A DNA stretch of 64,000 nt. Origin: Desulfurococcaceae archaeon UBA285 (GTDB lineage: Archaea > Thermoproteota > Thermoprotei_A > Sulfolobales > Desulfurococcaceae). The position numbers and the translations under genes were made by a program. The DNA lies in assembly GCA_002495025.1 (NCBI GenBank), contig DADP01000024.1, positions 39,356-103,355 of the forward strand, in the 5' to 3' direction. Numbering within the stretch: the stretch's first letter is position 1; the number at the start of each line of letters is the position of its first letter. The notes under the pieces were generated by a model. It searched no databases. It saw nothing but the letters and a program-made list of their open reading frames with translations, and was not told the origin of the DNA. Positions 25,163-34,986 of this stretch are shown here, piece after piece.

Positions 25163-26776
25163 TTAATTGTTATTTTTAATTTTACTGTTTTTAATAAAAT
25201 CTAGGAATGCCATGTATATTGGACTTGGTTCAAGTGGTCTACTCTTAAATTCTGGGTGTGCTTGTGTTCCTAGATAGAATGATTTGTTTTCTCTCAACTC
25301 TATTATTTCAGCATATCCCTCTTCGCTATATCCCGAAATCTTTAATCCAGCTTTCTCGAGGATGTCTACATACTTGGGGTTTACAATGTATCTATGTCTA
25401 TGTCTCTCGTATACCTCTCTTCTACCGTACACTCTCCACGCGAGTGTTCCTTCTTCAATAATTATTTTTCTAGCGCCGAGTATCAGTGTTCCTCCAAGTC
25501 CTTTATTCAAATCTTGTGTTGGTGCTAGCGCTACAACTGGGTGTGGTGTATTAGGGTCTAGTTCCTGGCTATTAGCTTTTTCTAGTCCAGCTAGGTTTCT
25601 AGCAGCCTCTACAGTCATCAACTGCATACCAAAACATATTCCAAGTGTTGGTTTATTGTTTTCTCTGAGGTATTTTATAGCCATTATTTTTCCTTCTGCC
25701 CCCCGCCTACCGAAACCAGGGAGTATTATAGCTCCATCAACACCTTCTAGTCTACTTATTAATTGCGGGTTTGATTCTATATCTGTTGACTCGATCCATT
25801 CAAGTTCTGGTTTAATACCCAGCCATGTAGAAGCATGTGTTAACGCTTCTATTATGCTTACATAGCTATCTCGGAGTTTAGTGTATTTACCAATCATTGC
25901 TATTTTAACTGGTGTAGTTCTCTGTGTTAATTTCTCGATAAACACCTGCCATTGAGTTAAATCAGGTGTTTTTACTGGTAAATCTAGTTTTTCATAGATA
26001 TACTTTGTAAAGCCCTGTTCGTAGAGTACTAGTGGAATTCTATATGGAGTATCCAGGTAGGGACAGCTGAATACACCATTTACTGGTACATTACCATATA
26101 ATGCTAGCTTCCTCTTTGCTTCATCATCTAACTCCCTTATGGAGCGTGCTATAATAGCATCTGGTTGTATTCCAATACGCCGTAGTTCTTGAAGGCTGTG
26201 TTGAATAGGTTTTGTTTTCAACTCGCCGGAGGGTAGTATTGGCGCTAAACCCACATGTACATAAAACGTGTTTTTAAATCCTTCTTCAAACCTCATTTGT
26301 CTAGCTGCTTCGAGGAATGGAAGGCCTTCTATGTCTCCAACAGTACCTCCTATTTCAACTACTACTACATCTGCACTGGAATCTCTCGCTATACTTCTAA
26401 TAGTATTCTTTATTTCATCTACTACGTGGGGTATTATTTGAACACATTGACCTAAATAGTCTCCACGCCTCTCTTTTAATATAACAGAGTAGTAGATTTG
26501 ACCAGATGTTATATTATTCCTCCTCGATAGGTCTATGTGCAGGAATCGCTCATAGTGTCCAATATCCATGTCTGTTTCTCCACCATCTTCTGTTACAAAA
26601 ACCTCGCCGTGTGCATATGGACTCATTGTACCTGCATCGACATTTAAGTATGGATCTATTTTTATCATTGTTACTCTATATCCACTGTTTTTCACGAGCA
26701 TTCCTATAGATGCTGCTATTATTCCCTTACCTAAACCCGATAAAACACCTCCAGTTACAAATATATACTTCGTCAA
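25163..26776 (-). CDS. pyrG: CTP synthase
   Basis: Aminates UTP to CTP with glutamine. The synthase domain opens with KYIFVTGGVLSGLGKGI and has the Mg site YLNVDAGTMSPYAHGEVFV. The glutaminase domain has the nucleophile Cys in LGICFGMQLM and the His/Glu pair in GTQAHPEFKSRP. Length 537 is normal. TTG 26776 is the start. It diverges from a phosphoribosyltransferase gene, and the space between holds an inverted repeat, suggesting joint control of nucleotide genes. Confidence 0.95.
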   Translation of the reverse strand: MTKYIFVTGGVLSGLGKGIIAASIGMLVKNSGYRVTMIKIDPYLNVDAGTMSPYAHGEVFVTEDGGETDMDIGHYERFLHIDLSRRNNITSGQIYYSVILKERRGDYLGQCVQIIPHVVDEIKNTIRSIARDSSADVVVVEIGGTVGDIEGLPFLEAARQMRFEEGFKNTFYVHVGLAPILPSGELKTKPIQHSLQELRRIGIQPDAIIARSIRELDDEAKRKLALYGNVPVNGVFSCPYLDTPYRIPLVLYEQGFTKYIYEKLDLPVKTPDLTQWQVFIEKLTQRTTPVKIAMIGKYTKLRDSYVSIIEALTHASTWLGIKPELEWIESTDIESNPQLISRLEGVDGAIILPGFGRRGAEGKIMAIKYLRENNKPTLGICFGMQLMTVEAARNLAGLEKANSQELDPNTPHPVVALAPTQDLNKGLGGTLILGARKIIIEEGTLAWRVYGRREVYERHRHRYIVNPKYVDILEKAGLKISGYSEEGYAEIIELRENKSFYLGTQAHPEFKSRPLEPSPIYMAFLDFIKNSKIKNNN

Positions 26777-26793
26777 GGTGCCCGGGTTAAAAA

Positions 26794-26816
26794 TAAGCTT
26801 GAAACTAGCTTAAAAA
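26794..26816. promoter_or_regulatory. Inverted repeat and shared TATA between pyrG and a phosphoribosyltransferase
   Basis: TAAGCT (26794-26799) and AGCTTA (26807-26812) form a six-base inverted repeat around TGAAACT. The right arm runs into CTTAAAAA (26809-26816), a TATA box readable in both directions. Predicted starts are near 26839 (+, leaderless at ATG 26840) and 26786 (-). It is a likely operator by position only. Confidence 0.5.
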
Positions 26817-26839
26817 CCATTATTTACATATGGTTAAAT

Positions 26840-27373
26840 ATGGCGAGCCACAATACATCAGTAAAAACAAGATATATTAGCTGGGTTGACATACATAAAG
26901 CGCTAATTACACTAGTCAATAGAATGTCATCTACATTTAAACCAGACGTTATAATAGCTGTTGCTAAGGGTGGACTTATACCGGCACGCATAGTCTCTGA
27001 TCTCATGGGAGTAGATGAAATAGGATATATAGAAGTAAAGTTTTACAAAGCTATTGGAGTACGGAGTGAAAAACCATTTATTAAATATCTAGCTATTCCA
27101 CAATTAAAAGACAAAAATGTACTAGTTGTCGACGATGTAGTAGATAGTGGTAGAACAATACAATTAGTCATAGATACTCTTTCATCCCACGCACCAAGAC
27201 AAATTAAAACACTAGTATTATTCCTCAAACCATGGAGTACATATACACCAGACTACTACTACGAAGTAGCAAATGAATGGATCGTGTTTCCATGGGAGAT
27301 ATGTGAATCTAAAAAAGAAGGAGTAGACAGTGTTGCACAAGAATATAGAGATCTCAGCACAGGCTGCCTCTAA
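26840..27373 (+). CDS. Purine-type phosphoribosyltransferase
   Basis: Type I PRTase with the PRPP-binding motif VLVVDDVVDSGRT (about residues 94-106) and the N-terminal AVAKGGLIPARIVSDLMGV. Salvages a purine base (xanthine, guanine or hypoxanthine) to the nucleotide; the exact base is not readable. ATG 26840 falls at the predicted transcription start, so the message is probably leaderless. It is divergent from pyrG. Confidence 0.85.
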   Translation: MASHNTSVKTRYISWVDIHKALITLVNRMSSTFKPDVIIAVAKGGLIPARIVSDLMGVDEIGYIEVKFYKAIGVRSEKPFIKYLAIPQLKDKNVLVVDDVVDSGRTIQLVIDTLSSHAPRQIKTLVLFLKPWSTYTPDYYYEVANEWIVFPWEICESKKEGVDSVAQEYRDLSTGCL

Positions 27374-27382
27374 TCTCTCTAC

Positions 27383-28120
27383 TCATCCAAATCTACTTGT
27401 CTTTAATACCTTGTCTGGATAGACTACAATACCCTTGTCTGTAATGTCGAATATATGTCTCTTCATACTGTGACTTGTACCTCTCATCTTCCATATTACA
27501 AGACTTCTAACCAGCTCGCCATTTATTTCGTCTAGGTCTAATCTAACAATACCATCAGCCGCGTGTTCTACACCAGGACCTCCAAACCCCCTTTCTGTTA
27601 CTGATACCTGGGATACCAGTATACTAGTTGTACCCATTCCAGACAATACTTTCTTCAATTGTAATACTACACTTCTAGCGACAGAGGGTTTTGTGAGGTA
27701 TAGAGTTGAAACGCTGTCAACAACTACCCTCTGGGCATTTATTTCTTTTATAGCTGTACGTAGTACATCAACGAGTTCTTCAACGCTATCGGGGTCTTTA
27801 ACAACATATTTTTCTCTCTTGGCTGCTTCTCCAATACCAGCTGTAAACGCGTCTACAATGGCGAATTTTCCTTCTTGCTCGTATTGTTTTACATCCCAGC
27901 CGAAATTCTTCATGTTTATTCTTACTTGAACGGGGTGTTCTTCTAGGGCAACATATATGCCTGGTTCGCCCATTTGAAGACCATTCCACAAGAACTGCAT
28001 TGAGAATATACTTTTACCAGTACCTGGACCGCCACTCAGTAATACAACGTTTCTCTTGGGTATTCCACCATGAAGTATCTCGTCAAAACCTGGAATACCT
28101 GTTTTAACTCTTTCGACCAT
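27383..28120 (-). CDS. KaiC/RadA-like RecA-superfamily ATPase
   Basis: Single KaiC domain: Walker [19 protein letters not shown], Walker [13 protein letters not shown], and the KaiC-type ending [19 protein letters not shown]. Such archaeal proteins are signalling or chemotaxis-like ATPases with mostly unknown roles. ATG 28120 is preferred since GGTG lies six bases before it; GTG 28129 forms part of that site. It converges on the phosphoribosyltransferase and diverges from cdc48. Confidence 0.85.
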   Translation of the reverse strand: MVERVKTGIPGFDEILHGGIPKRNVVLLSGGPGTGKSIFSMQFLWNGLQMGEPGIYVALEEHPVQVRINMKNFGWDVKQYEQEGKFAIVDAFTAGIGEAAKREKYVVKDPDSVEELVDVLRTAIKEINAQRVVVDSVSTLYLTKPSVARSVVLQLKKVLSGMGTTSILVSQVSVTERGFGGPGVEHAADGIVRLDLDEINGELVRSLVIWKMRGTSHSMKRHIFDITDKGIVVYPDKVLKTSRFG

Positions 28121-28209
28121 GATTTCCACCCTATATATTTATTATACAAAAACGTAATAAAGGTTGTTAATTTACCCTTTTTCCATATACTACAAAACAG
28201 GTGGAAAGA

Positions 28210-30459
28210 GTGTCTCAATCACACAATAAAATGGATAAATCAATCAAGTTGAGAGTTGCAGAGGCGAGGTCTAGAGATATTGGTCGTAAAATAGCTAGAA
28301 TTGATAGAGAGGCCATGAGAAAACTCGAAGTAGAACCCGGAGACTTCATAGAGGTTATAGGTCCAAAAGGCCGTGAAATAGTAAAGGTTTGGCCTGCTTA
28401 CCCGGAAGACGAGGGTATGGGTCTTATTAGAATTGATGGAACAGTGAGAAAAACTATTGGTGTTTCTCCAGGTGAATACGTTACTGTAAGACCTATTAAA
28501 GTAGAGCCGGCGACACGTATAACACTATCTCCTACTCAAGATATGCCTAGAATTACCGCTGATCCAGAGTACTTCTCTCAACTCATTAAGAGAAGTCTAC
28601 TGGGCAACCCGGTTAAAAGAGGAGATGTTGTAGATATACCATTGTATGGCTTCCTCCTTAGATTTATTGTTACCAGTGTACAACCCTCAGCTGTTGGATA
28701 TGTAACAGATGATACCATAGTCGAAGTTAGATTACAACCAGTTAAACCCGGTATGGTTGGTGAAGGCGTTCCACTAGTTACCTGGGAGGACATTGGCGAC
28801 TTAGAAGAAGTAAAACAAAAAATCAGAGAAATAGTAGAACTACCACTAAAACACCCAGAATTATTTGAGCGTCTTGGTATTGAACCACCAAAAGGAATAC
28901 TATTATATGGACCACCGGGAACCGGTAAGACACTACTAGCAAAAGCACTCGCCAATGAAATAGGTGCTTACTTTATTACGATTAATGGACCAGAAATCAT
29001 GAGTAAATTCTATGGTGAATCAGAAGAGAGACTTAGAAAAATATTCGAGGAAGCACAAGCTAACGCACCAGCAGTAATATTTATTGATGAAATCGACAGT
29101 ATAGCTCCAAAGAGAGAAGAAGTAGAAGGAGAAGTAGAAAAAAGAGTGGTTTCACAGCTACTAACCCTCATGGATGGATTGAAAGAGAGAGGTAAAGTAA
29201 TAGTTATTGGTGCAACCAATAGACCAGACGCATTAGACCCAGCTCTCAGAAGACCAGGTAGATTTGATAGAGAAATAGAAATACCACCACCAGACAGAAG
29301 AGCTAGACGTGAAATCCTCGCCGTACACACTAGAAACATGCCACTAAGCGAAGACGTAGATCTTGATAAAATAGCCGAGATGACCCATGGCTATACAGGT
29401 GCAGACCTAGCTGCACTAGTCAAAGAAGCAGCTATGAATGCTTTGAGGCGCTTTATACAACAGGAAAACATTGATTTAAACCAGCCAATACCAGCTGAAA
29501 AACTCGAAAAACTAAGAGTTACAATGGAAGACTTCCTCGTTGCAATGAAGTCTATTCAACCATCACTAATGAGAGAAGTAATAGTTGAAATACCCGAAGT
29601 CCACTGGAGCGATATTGGCGGGTTAGAAGAAGTTAAACAAGAACTAAGAGAGAGTATTGAGTGGCCTATGAAATACCCACATGTATTCGAAAAAATGGGT
29701 ATTGAACCGCCCAAGGGAATATTGTTATTCGGCCCGCCGGGAACCGGTAAGACACTACTAGCAAAAGCTGTTGCAACAGAGAGCGGAGCCAACTTTATTG
29801 CTGTAAGAGGCCCTGAAGTACTCAGTAAATGGGTTGGCGAGTCAGAGAAGGCTATTAGACAAATATTTAGACGTGCTAGAATGGTTGCACCAGCAGTTGT
29901 ATTCTTTGATGAAATAGACTCAATAGCTGGCATTAGAGGAAGCGATCCAAGCGGAGTAATAGACCGTATAGTCAACCAGCTCTTAACAGAACTAGACGGT
30001 ATACAACCACTCAGAAGAGTAGTAGTAATAGCTGCAACTAATAGACCAGACTTACTAGACCCAGCGCTGTTGAGACCGGGTAGATTTGACAAATTAATCT
30101 ATGTTCCACCTCCAGACTACAAAGCAAGACTAGAAATATTCAAAGTACACACAAAGAAACTACCACTCTCAGAAGACGTAAATCTCGAGGAACTAGCTAG
30201 GAGGACAGAGGGATATACTGGTGCAGACATAGCAGCTATATGTAAAGAAGCTTCAATGCTAGCTCTACGTGAAGTATATAGTAAAAGCGGGTCTCTACAA
30301 GTAACTAAGGTTGAAATGAGACACTTCCTCGAAGCACTCAATAAGATTCCACCAAGTCTAAGTAGAACAGATATCGAAATGTATGATAAACTAGCCAAGG
30401 AAGTCAAGAAAGCTGGAACTAGTGGAGGCTTTAAAAGACTACCAACCACTTTCACGTAG
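28210..30459 (+). CDS. cdc48: Cdc48/VAT-type AAA+ ATPase
   Basis: Hexameric unfoldase that feeds substrates to the proteasome. It has an N-domain of double-psi barrel type ([19 protein letters not shown] onward) and two AAA modules, each with Walker A GPPGTGKT, Walker B ([14 protein letters not shown] and [12 protein letters not shown]) and a second region of homology. Start GTG 28210 fits GGTG six bases upstream; ATG 28231 is the next choice. Length about 749 aa is normal. The C-terminus is a basic tail rather than a long extension. Confidence 0.95.
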   Translation: MSQSHNKMDKSIKLRVAEARSRDIGRKIARIDREAMRKLEVEPGDFIEVIGPKGREIVKVWPAYPEDEGMGLIRIDGTVRKTIGVSPGEYVTVRPIKVEPATRITLSPTQDMPRITADPEYFSQLIKRSLLGNPVKRGDVVDIPLYGFLLRFIVTSVQPSAVGYVTDDTIVEVRLQPVKPGMVGEGVPLVTWEDIGDLEEVKQKIREIVELPLKHPELFERLGIEPPKGILLYGPPGTGKTLLAKALANEIGAYFITINGPEIMSKFYGESEERLRKIFEEAQANAPAVIFIDEIDSIAPKREEVEGEVEKRVVSQLLTLMDGLKERGKVIVIGATNRPDALDPALRRPGRFDREIEIPPPDRRARREILAVHTRNMPLSEDVDLDKIAEMTHGYTGADLAALVKEAAMNALRRFIQQENIDLNQPIPAEKLEKLRVTMEDFLVAMKSIQPSLMREVIVEIPEVHWSDIGGLEEVKQELRESIEWPMKYPHVFEKMGIEPPKGILLFGPPGTGKTLLAKAVATESGANFIAVRGPEVLSKWVGESEKAIRQIFRRARMVAPAVVFFDEIDSIAGIRGSDPSGVIDRIVNQLLTELDGIQPLRRVVVIAATNRPDLLDPALLRPGRFDKLIYVPPPDYKARLEIFKVHTKKLPLSEDVNLEELARRTEGYTGADIAAICKEASMLALREVYSKSGSLQVTKVEMRHFLEALNKIPPSLSRTDIEMYDKLAKEVKKAGTSGGFKRLPTTFT

Positions 30460-30546
30460 ATTTGTTTTTTATCCTCAGTATAATTACTCGTCGCTATATT
30501 ACTAGATAAAAGTGTCTATTAGTGATTATTAACTGGTGCTTTCTAC

Positions 30547-33021
30547 TTGATGGAGCCAGGTAGTGAGAAAAAGAATAACAATGACGAAGTAGTTATACCC
30601 GCATCATATACGAGATTTGTACGTGAAATTGGAAAGTTAGCTGAGATTCTAGTTAAATCTAGAATTAGATCACTAATTGTATTATCAGGTTCAGACTCTA
30701 TTAAACTGGGTCTATTTGCAGGTAAACTAGTTGACCACTATGTAAATAAATGGATGAAAATCGAAAAGAGAGAATTGAAAGGCCTCTACATCTACCACGA
30801 TGAATTCCCAGAAGCAGTTAAAATGAAAGAGGTCTTTGAAGAGAAAATAGCGGAAAACGAAAAAATAAAATTTGAATATGGTGTCTACGAGAAAAGCGAG
30901 AAATACCTTGGTGTAACAGTACAAGTACTTGTAATGGATTTAACGAGAGACTTTAAACCAAACGATGTCGGTAGACTAGTTGGAATAGTTGAAGGCGGGG
31001 GAATAATAGTCTTTTTAATCCCCAACTGGGATCAATGGGATACATTTAACACTATTTTCAAAGAGACCCTTACAGTACCACAATTCCCAGAACCAAGACA
31101 CGTGTTTCTAACATGGATTAAAAAGAAGCTCTTAGAACACGATGGTATAGGTATCTACGACGTCGACAACAATAAAGTCATTAAGAAATTAAAGCTAGAG
31201 AGAGAAGTAAAAACATATTCAAAAACTGCTGTTCTACCTCAATCACGACTATTTCCAGCAGAAGTCTATAAACATGCATTAACAATGGATCAAGTAAACG
31301 TATTGAAAATACTAGAAAACTTCTATGAAAAACCAGGTAAAGGCAAAAAGAAAGTATTTGTTCTCACAGCTGACAGAGGGCGTGGTAAAAGCTGTGCAAT
31401 AGGCATCGGACTAGTTGGATTAATACACTTATTCAAAAAGGTCAAACCACGTTTTAGAGCACTAGTAACCTCTCCATCACCAAGTAATGTTCAATCACTT
31501 ATGACACTAGCCGCTAATGTACTCGACACTATGGGCTATAAATACGATGTAATAAAGAAATCGGGATATATTGTTGAAATACGAGGCGAGAAATTCAGTA
31601 TTGAATACTGGGAGCCTATTACAATACCAAAACTAAAAGGAGACATTGTAGTAGTTGATGAAGCTGCAGGTATACATGTTCCACTACTCTATAAAATACT
31701 AGAATCACACAATAGACTAGTGTTTTCTTCTACAATACACGGTTATGAAGGAGCCGGGCGTGGCTTCTCAGTTAGATTTCTAAAGAAATTAAAGAACATG
31801 GAGGGTATTGAACTCTACGAGTACGAAATGACAGAGCCAATTAGATATAACTACAATGACCCCGTCGAGGAATGGCAGTTTAAAGCACTACTTCTCGATG
31901 CAGAACCAGCCGAACTAGATGAAAAAGACCTAGAAGACATTGAAATGAAGAGATTGATATATGTTAAATATGATCCAAAACAACTCTTTGAAAACGAGAA
32001 AGAACTAAGAGAACTATTTGGTATTTACGTATTAGCCCACTATAGAAACGAGCCAGACGACCTTGGAATGCTGGCTGATGCACCACACCATTTTATAAGA
32101 GCTGTGAAAACAGCGAGTGGTAAAATAGTGTGTGCTATTCAAATAGCCCAAGAAGGCCCCATAGACACTAGAGAAGTAGATGAACTTCTACGTGGTGGAA
32201 AAATCCCAGGTAATATTATACCAGATAGATTTCTCAAACACACTAGACTAGTTGATTTTGCACATACAATTGGGTGGAGAATAGTTCGTATAGCAACACA
32301 TCCAGCTGTCCAGGGAAAGGGTATTGGAAGCTGGGCGCTTGAAAAAGTATTTGAAGAGGTAAAAGAGAGGGGTCTCGACTGGCTTGGCTCCGGGTTTGGA
32401 GTGACTGGTGAACTATTAAAGTTCTGGGTTAAAAACGGTTTTAGTGTTATACATATGAGTCCAGATAGAAACCCTGTTAGTGGCGAGTACACGGTACTAG
32501 TTATTAAACCAGTAAAAGAAGAAGTTAAAAAACTAGTTGAACTAGCAAAACTAGAATTCAAATCAAAAATCATGAATAGTCTTTCAATAAACTACCGTGA
32601 ACTAGAACCCGAAGTAGCCCAGTTAATTCTAGACGACGAGCCATTCATTTACCATGAAAAACCAATAAACGCGCTATCTTCAATAGCTCTCGATAGACTA
32701 TGGACTTATTGCAAAGGACCCATGACGTTTGAAGCTGCTGCTGACATAATGCATATTATTGCAAAAATATACTGGTGGACGGCGAAACAAATACGTCCAC
32801 AACTAGAACCAATACACGAAGTAGTATTGATAACAAAGGCCCTCCAGGGCTTGACATGGGATGAAGTCTCAGAAATAACAAAGAAACCGGTTAAACTACT
32901 ACAGGAAAAAGGACATGAAATAGCCTGTATCTTCTTTGAATACTTAACCGGAGTAAAAAGCGATGAATTCAAACCAGGAATAAAGATCTCCGAGTACAAA
33001 CCAGGAATAATCTTCATCTAG
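30547..33021 (+). CDS. tmcA: tRNA(Met) cytidine acetyltransferase TmcA (Kre33/NAT10 family)
   Basis: Makes N4-acetylcytidine in RNA using ATP and acetyl-CoA, a modification abundant in hyperthermophiles. Walker A is TADRGRGKSCAIGIGLVG, then helicase-like DIVVVDEAAGIHVPLL, then a GNAT acetyltransferase domain with IATHPAVQGKGIGSWALEKV and GSGFGVTGELLKFWVKNGF. Its length of 824 aa is like archaeal Kre33 homologues. TTG 30547 or ATG 30550; GGTG precedes by eight bases. It is first of a run with Sua5 and a small unknown. Confidence 0.92.
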   Translation: MMEPGSEKKNNNDEVVIPASYTRFVREIGKLAEILVKSRIRSLIVLSGSDSIKLGLFAGKLVDHYVNKWMKIEKRELKGLYIYHDEFPEAVKMKEVFEEKIAENEKIKFEYGVYEKSEKYLGVTVQVLVMDLTRDFKPNDVGRLVGIVEGGGIIVFLIPNWDQWDTFNTIFKETLTVPQFPEPRHVFLTWIKKKLLEHDGIGIYDVDNNKVIKKLKLEREVKTYSKTAVLPQSRLFPAEVYKHALTMDQVNVLKILENFYEKPGKGKKKVFVLTADRGRGKSCAIGIGLVGLIHLFKKVKPRFRALVTSPSPSNVQSLMTLAANVLDTMGYKYDVIKKSGYIVEIRGEKFSIEYWEPITIPKLKGDIVVVDEAAGIHVPLLYKILESHNRLVFSSTIHGYEGAGRGFSVRFLKKLKNMEGIELYEYEMTEPIRYNYNDPVEEWQFKALLLDAEPAELDEKDLEDIEMKRLIYVKYDPKQLFENEKELRELFGIYVLAHYRNEPDDLGMLADAPHHFIRAVKTASGKIVCAIQIAQEGPIDTREVDELLRGGKIPGNIIPDRFLKHTRLVDFAHTIGWRIVRIATHPAVQGKGIGSWALEKVFEEVKERGLDWLGSGFGVTGELLKFWVKNGFSVIHMSPDRNPVSGEYTVLVIKPVKEEVKKLVELAKLEFKSKIMNSLSINYRELEPEVAQLILDDEPFIYHEKPINALSSIALDRLWTYCKGPMTFEAAADIMHIIAKIYWWTAKQIRPQLEPIHEVVLITKALQGLTWDEVSEITKKPVKLLQEKGHEIACIFFEYLTGVKSDEFKPGIKISEYKPGIIFI

Positions 33022-33030
33022 GTGTAAAAA

Positions 33031-34113
33031 GTGACTCTAGTATTAAAAACAGACCCTGTAAACCCGGATCCACATATACTACGTGAAGCAGCTGGTATTT
33101 TAAAGAAGGGTGGTATAGTAGCCTTTCCAACAGAGACAGTATATGGCCTTGGAGCAATTGTATACAATGAAGAAGCTGTGAAAAAGATATTCTGGGCTAA
33201 AATGAGGCCAATGGATAATCCACTAATAATCCACATATCAAGTATTGACATGCTGGAAGAAGTAGCAGTAAATATTCCTGAAAAAGCATATAGATTAATA
33301 GAGAGGTTTTGGCCGGGCCCTCTAACCCTCATACTACCTAGAAATCCACAAATACCCAAGATTGTTACAAGTGGATTAGACTACGTTGCTGTACGAATGC
33401 CTGCACACCCCGTAGCTCTTGGTTTAATTAGGGAAGCAGGAGCTCCAATTGCTGCTCCAAGTGCAAATATTGCTGGTAAACCTAGTCCTACATCTGCTGA
33501 ACACGTAATAAAAGACCTCTATGGTAGAATAGACGCTGTTATTGACGCCGGTGAAACAATATACGGGGTTGAATCAACAATAATAAACATTCTTACACAA
33601 CCACCAATACTACTAAGACCTGGAGCTTATGCAGTAGAAGACATAGAACGAGTACTTGGAGAGAAAATACATATACCTGAATTTGCAAGAGGGTTTAAAG
33701 AAGCAGAAACAGCTCTAGCACCTGGAATGAAGTATAAACACTATGCTCCATCAACACCACTAATACTAATTGAGACAGATGAAAGCAGTATTGAAGACAT
33801 TGTAAAAACAACTAGATCTATTGCACTCAACTATGTCAGCGAGGGCAAGGAAGTGTGTATTGTAGCAAGTAGAGAAACGAGTAGTGGATATAGAGACTTA
33901 AATGTAAGAGTTTTAGTTATCGGCTCGAGAAGCAATTTATTCGAAGTAGCTAGGAACCTCTTTAAAACCCTCAGAGAACTCGATGAGTTAAAATGCAGTA
34001 TAGCCATAATAGAAGGATTTGAAGAAAGAGGATTGGGCCTTGCAGTAATGAATAGATTGAGAAAAGCGGCAGAGAAAAAAATCCACGTGTATAGAAGTGT
34101 GATGTCTCCATGA
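33031..34113 (+). CDS. sua5: Threonylcarbamoyl-AMP synthase (Sua5)
   Basis: First step of tRNA t6A37 synthesis. The YrdC domain (about residues 10-195) has KKGGIVAFPTETVYGLGA, RPMDNPLIIHI and SANIAGKPSPTSAEHVI; the C-terminal Sua5 domain (from about 235) begins after the linker APGMKYKHYAPSTPL. GTG 33031 is the start. It sits between tmcA and a 91-residue gene overlapping it by four bases, a tRNA-modification neighbourhood. Confidence 0.94.
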   Translation: MTLVLKTDPVNPDPHILREAAGILKKGGIVAFPTETVYGLGAIVYNEEAVKKIFWAKMRPMDNPLIIHISSIDMLEEVAVNIPEKAYRLIERFWPGPLTLILPRNPQIPKIVTSGLDYVAVRMPAHPVALGLIREAGAPIAAPSANIAGKPSPTSAEHVIKDLYGRIDAVIDAGETIYGVESTIINILTQPPILLRPGAYAVEDIERVLGEKIHIPEFARGFKEAETALAPGMKYKHYAPSTPLILIETDESSIEDIVKTTRSIALNYVSEGKEVCIVASRETSSGYRDLNVRVLVIGSRSNLFEVARNLFKTLRELDELKCSIAIIEGFEERGLGLAVMNRLRKAAEKKIHVYRSVMSP

Positions 34114-34385
34114 TTCCAAGGGGAATAAGCGTTAAAAAACTAAACAATTTCCTAGAGGACTTGAGAAAACAGGGTTTATGGGCTGAAAGACACTCCTATA
34201 GCATTAGAATAATGTATAATGGTAAATTTGTAGCTAGTTTACACCTCTACCCTGGATTTAACGAGGCAGTACTACGCCTATATGGCGATGTAGAAGTAAA
34301 CAACATGGTTCAAGAAGTAGTATATAAAACAGTGAGCAGATACCTACCTGATTTCAAATTAAAAATACAAGTTATTAGTTTATAA
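34110..34385 (+). CDS. Small conserved-looking protein, unknown
   Basis: 91 residues with an alternating helix-strand pattern: KKLNNFLEDLRKQGLWAER, then SIRIMYNGKFVASLHLYP, then a C-terminal helix and strand. No motifs are recognised. The four-base overlap with sua5 implies coupled translation, and it may relate to RNA modification, but that is guilt by association only. The C/D sRNA candidate begins about 15 bases downstream. Confidence 0.55.
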   Translation: MIPRGISVKKLNNFLEDLRKQGLWAERHSYSIRIMYNGKFVASLHLYPGFNEAVLRLYGDVEVNNMVQEVVYKTVSRYLPDFKLKIQVISL

Positions 34386-34398
34386 TGCAATAAATTAA

Positions 34399-34455
34399 CA
34401 GGGATGATAAACTCGGAAATCTGAATACGTGATGAACCCGCGCAGGGTTGACCAT
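34399..34455 (+). ncRNA. Candidate C/D box sRNA
   Basis: Box C-like GGGATGA (34401-34407), D' CTGA (34421-34424), C' GTGATGA (34429-34435) and D TTGA (34448-34451). Guides are about 13 bases (TAAACTCGGAAAT) and 12 bases (ACCCGCGCAGGG), the right size, and the D'-C' spacer is four bases. C and D each have one mismatch. The second guide is GC-rich against an AT-rich gap. No target was identified by eye. Confidence 0.6.
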
Positions 34456-34559
34456 TACAATTCTAGCTTTACGATTAATATATAAATCTTTTACACAATA
34501 TAGATATATACATGGGACAAATAGGACATGTATTATAAATGAGGTTATAGGTGCTTGTA

Positions 34560-34979
34560 ATGAAAAACGAGCATAGTGGTTCCTATAGGCACCACCATAC
34601 GGGACTAACACACCACCAAAGAGGTACACGGCCACCACACCATGGAGAACACGGTCTGGATAAAGAGAAAAAGGTTATGCCTCAGCCAATAGGAGATAAA
34701 TGTAATCCGCTGTGCCCCCTCTTTGTCTGTACTAGAAATGCTATGTTTATTGCGAGTAAACCAGTAAAAGGTAGAATTATCAAGATAGCTCAGTGTAGAT
34801 TAACTGGTGGCGATTGTATTGGTGGAGAATGCCAGTATGCATCGTGTAAAGTCAACAGTCTACTACCAGATGGTAGATGTGCTAAAGCACTTGAAAAGAA
34901 GCATACGAGGCCTTCAGACGAGGAATTCTTTAAGGAAATGCTTAAAGTTGAAGAATACGATGTTTCAGAGTTTAGATAG
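34560..34979 (+). CDS. His/Cys-rich small protein, unknown
   Basis: 139 residues. The N-terminal 35 residues are rich in histidine (SYRHHHTGLTHHQRG and PPHHGEHG), and the remainder carries about eight cysteines in groups: CNPLCPLFVC, then CRLTGGDCIGGECQYASC, then one more near the end. This looks like a metal- or FeS-binding protein. No family is recognised. ATG 34560 has GGTG six bases upstream. Downstream is convergent endA. Confidence 0.6.
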   Translation: MKNEHSGSYRHHHTGLTHHQRGTRPPHHGEHGLDKEKKVMPQPIGDKCNPLCPLFVCTRNAMFIASKPVKGRIIKIAQCRLTGGDCIGGECQYASCKVNSLLPDGRCAKALEKKHTRPSDEEFFKEMLKVEEYDVSEFR

Positions 34980-34986
34980 CGATATA

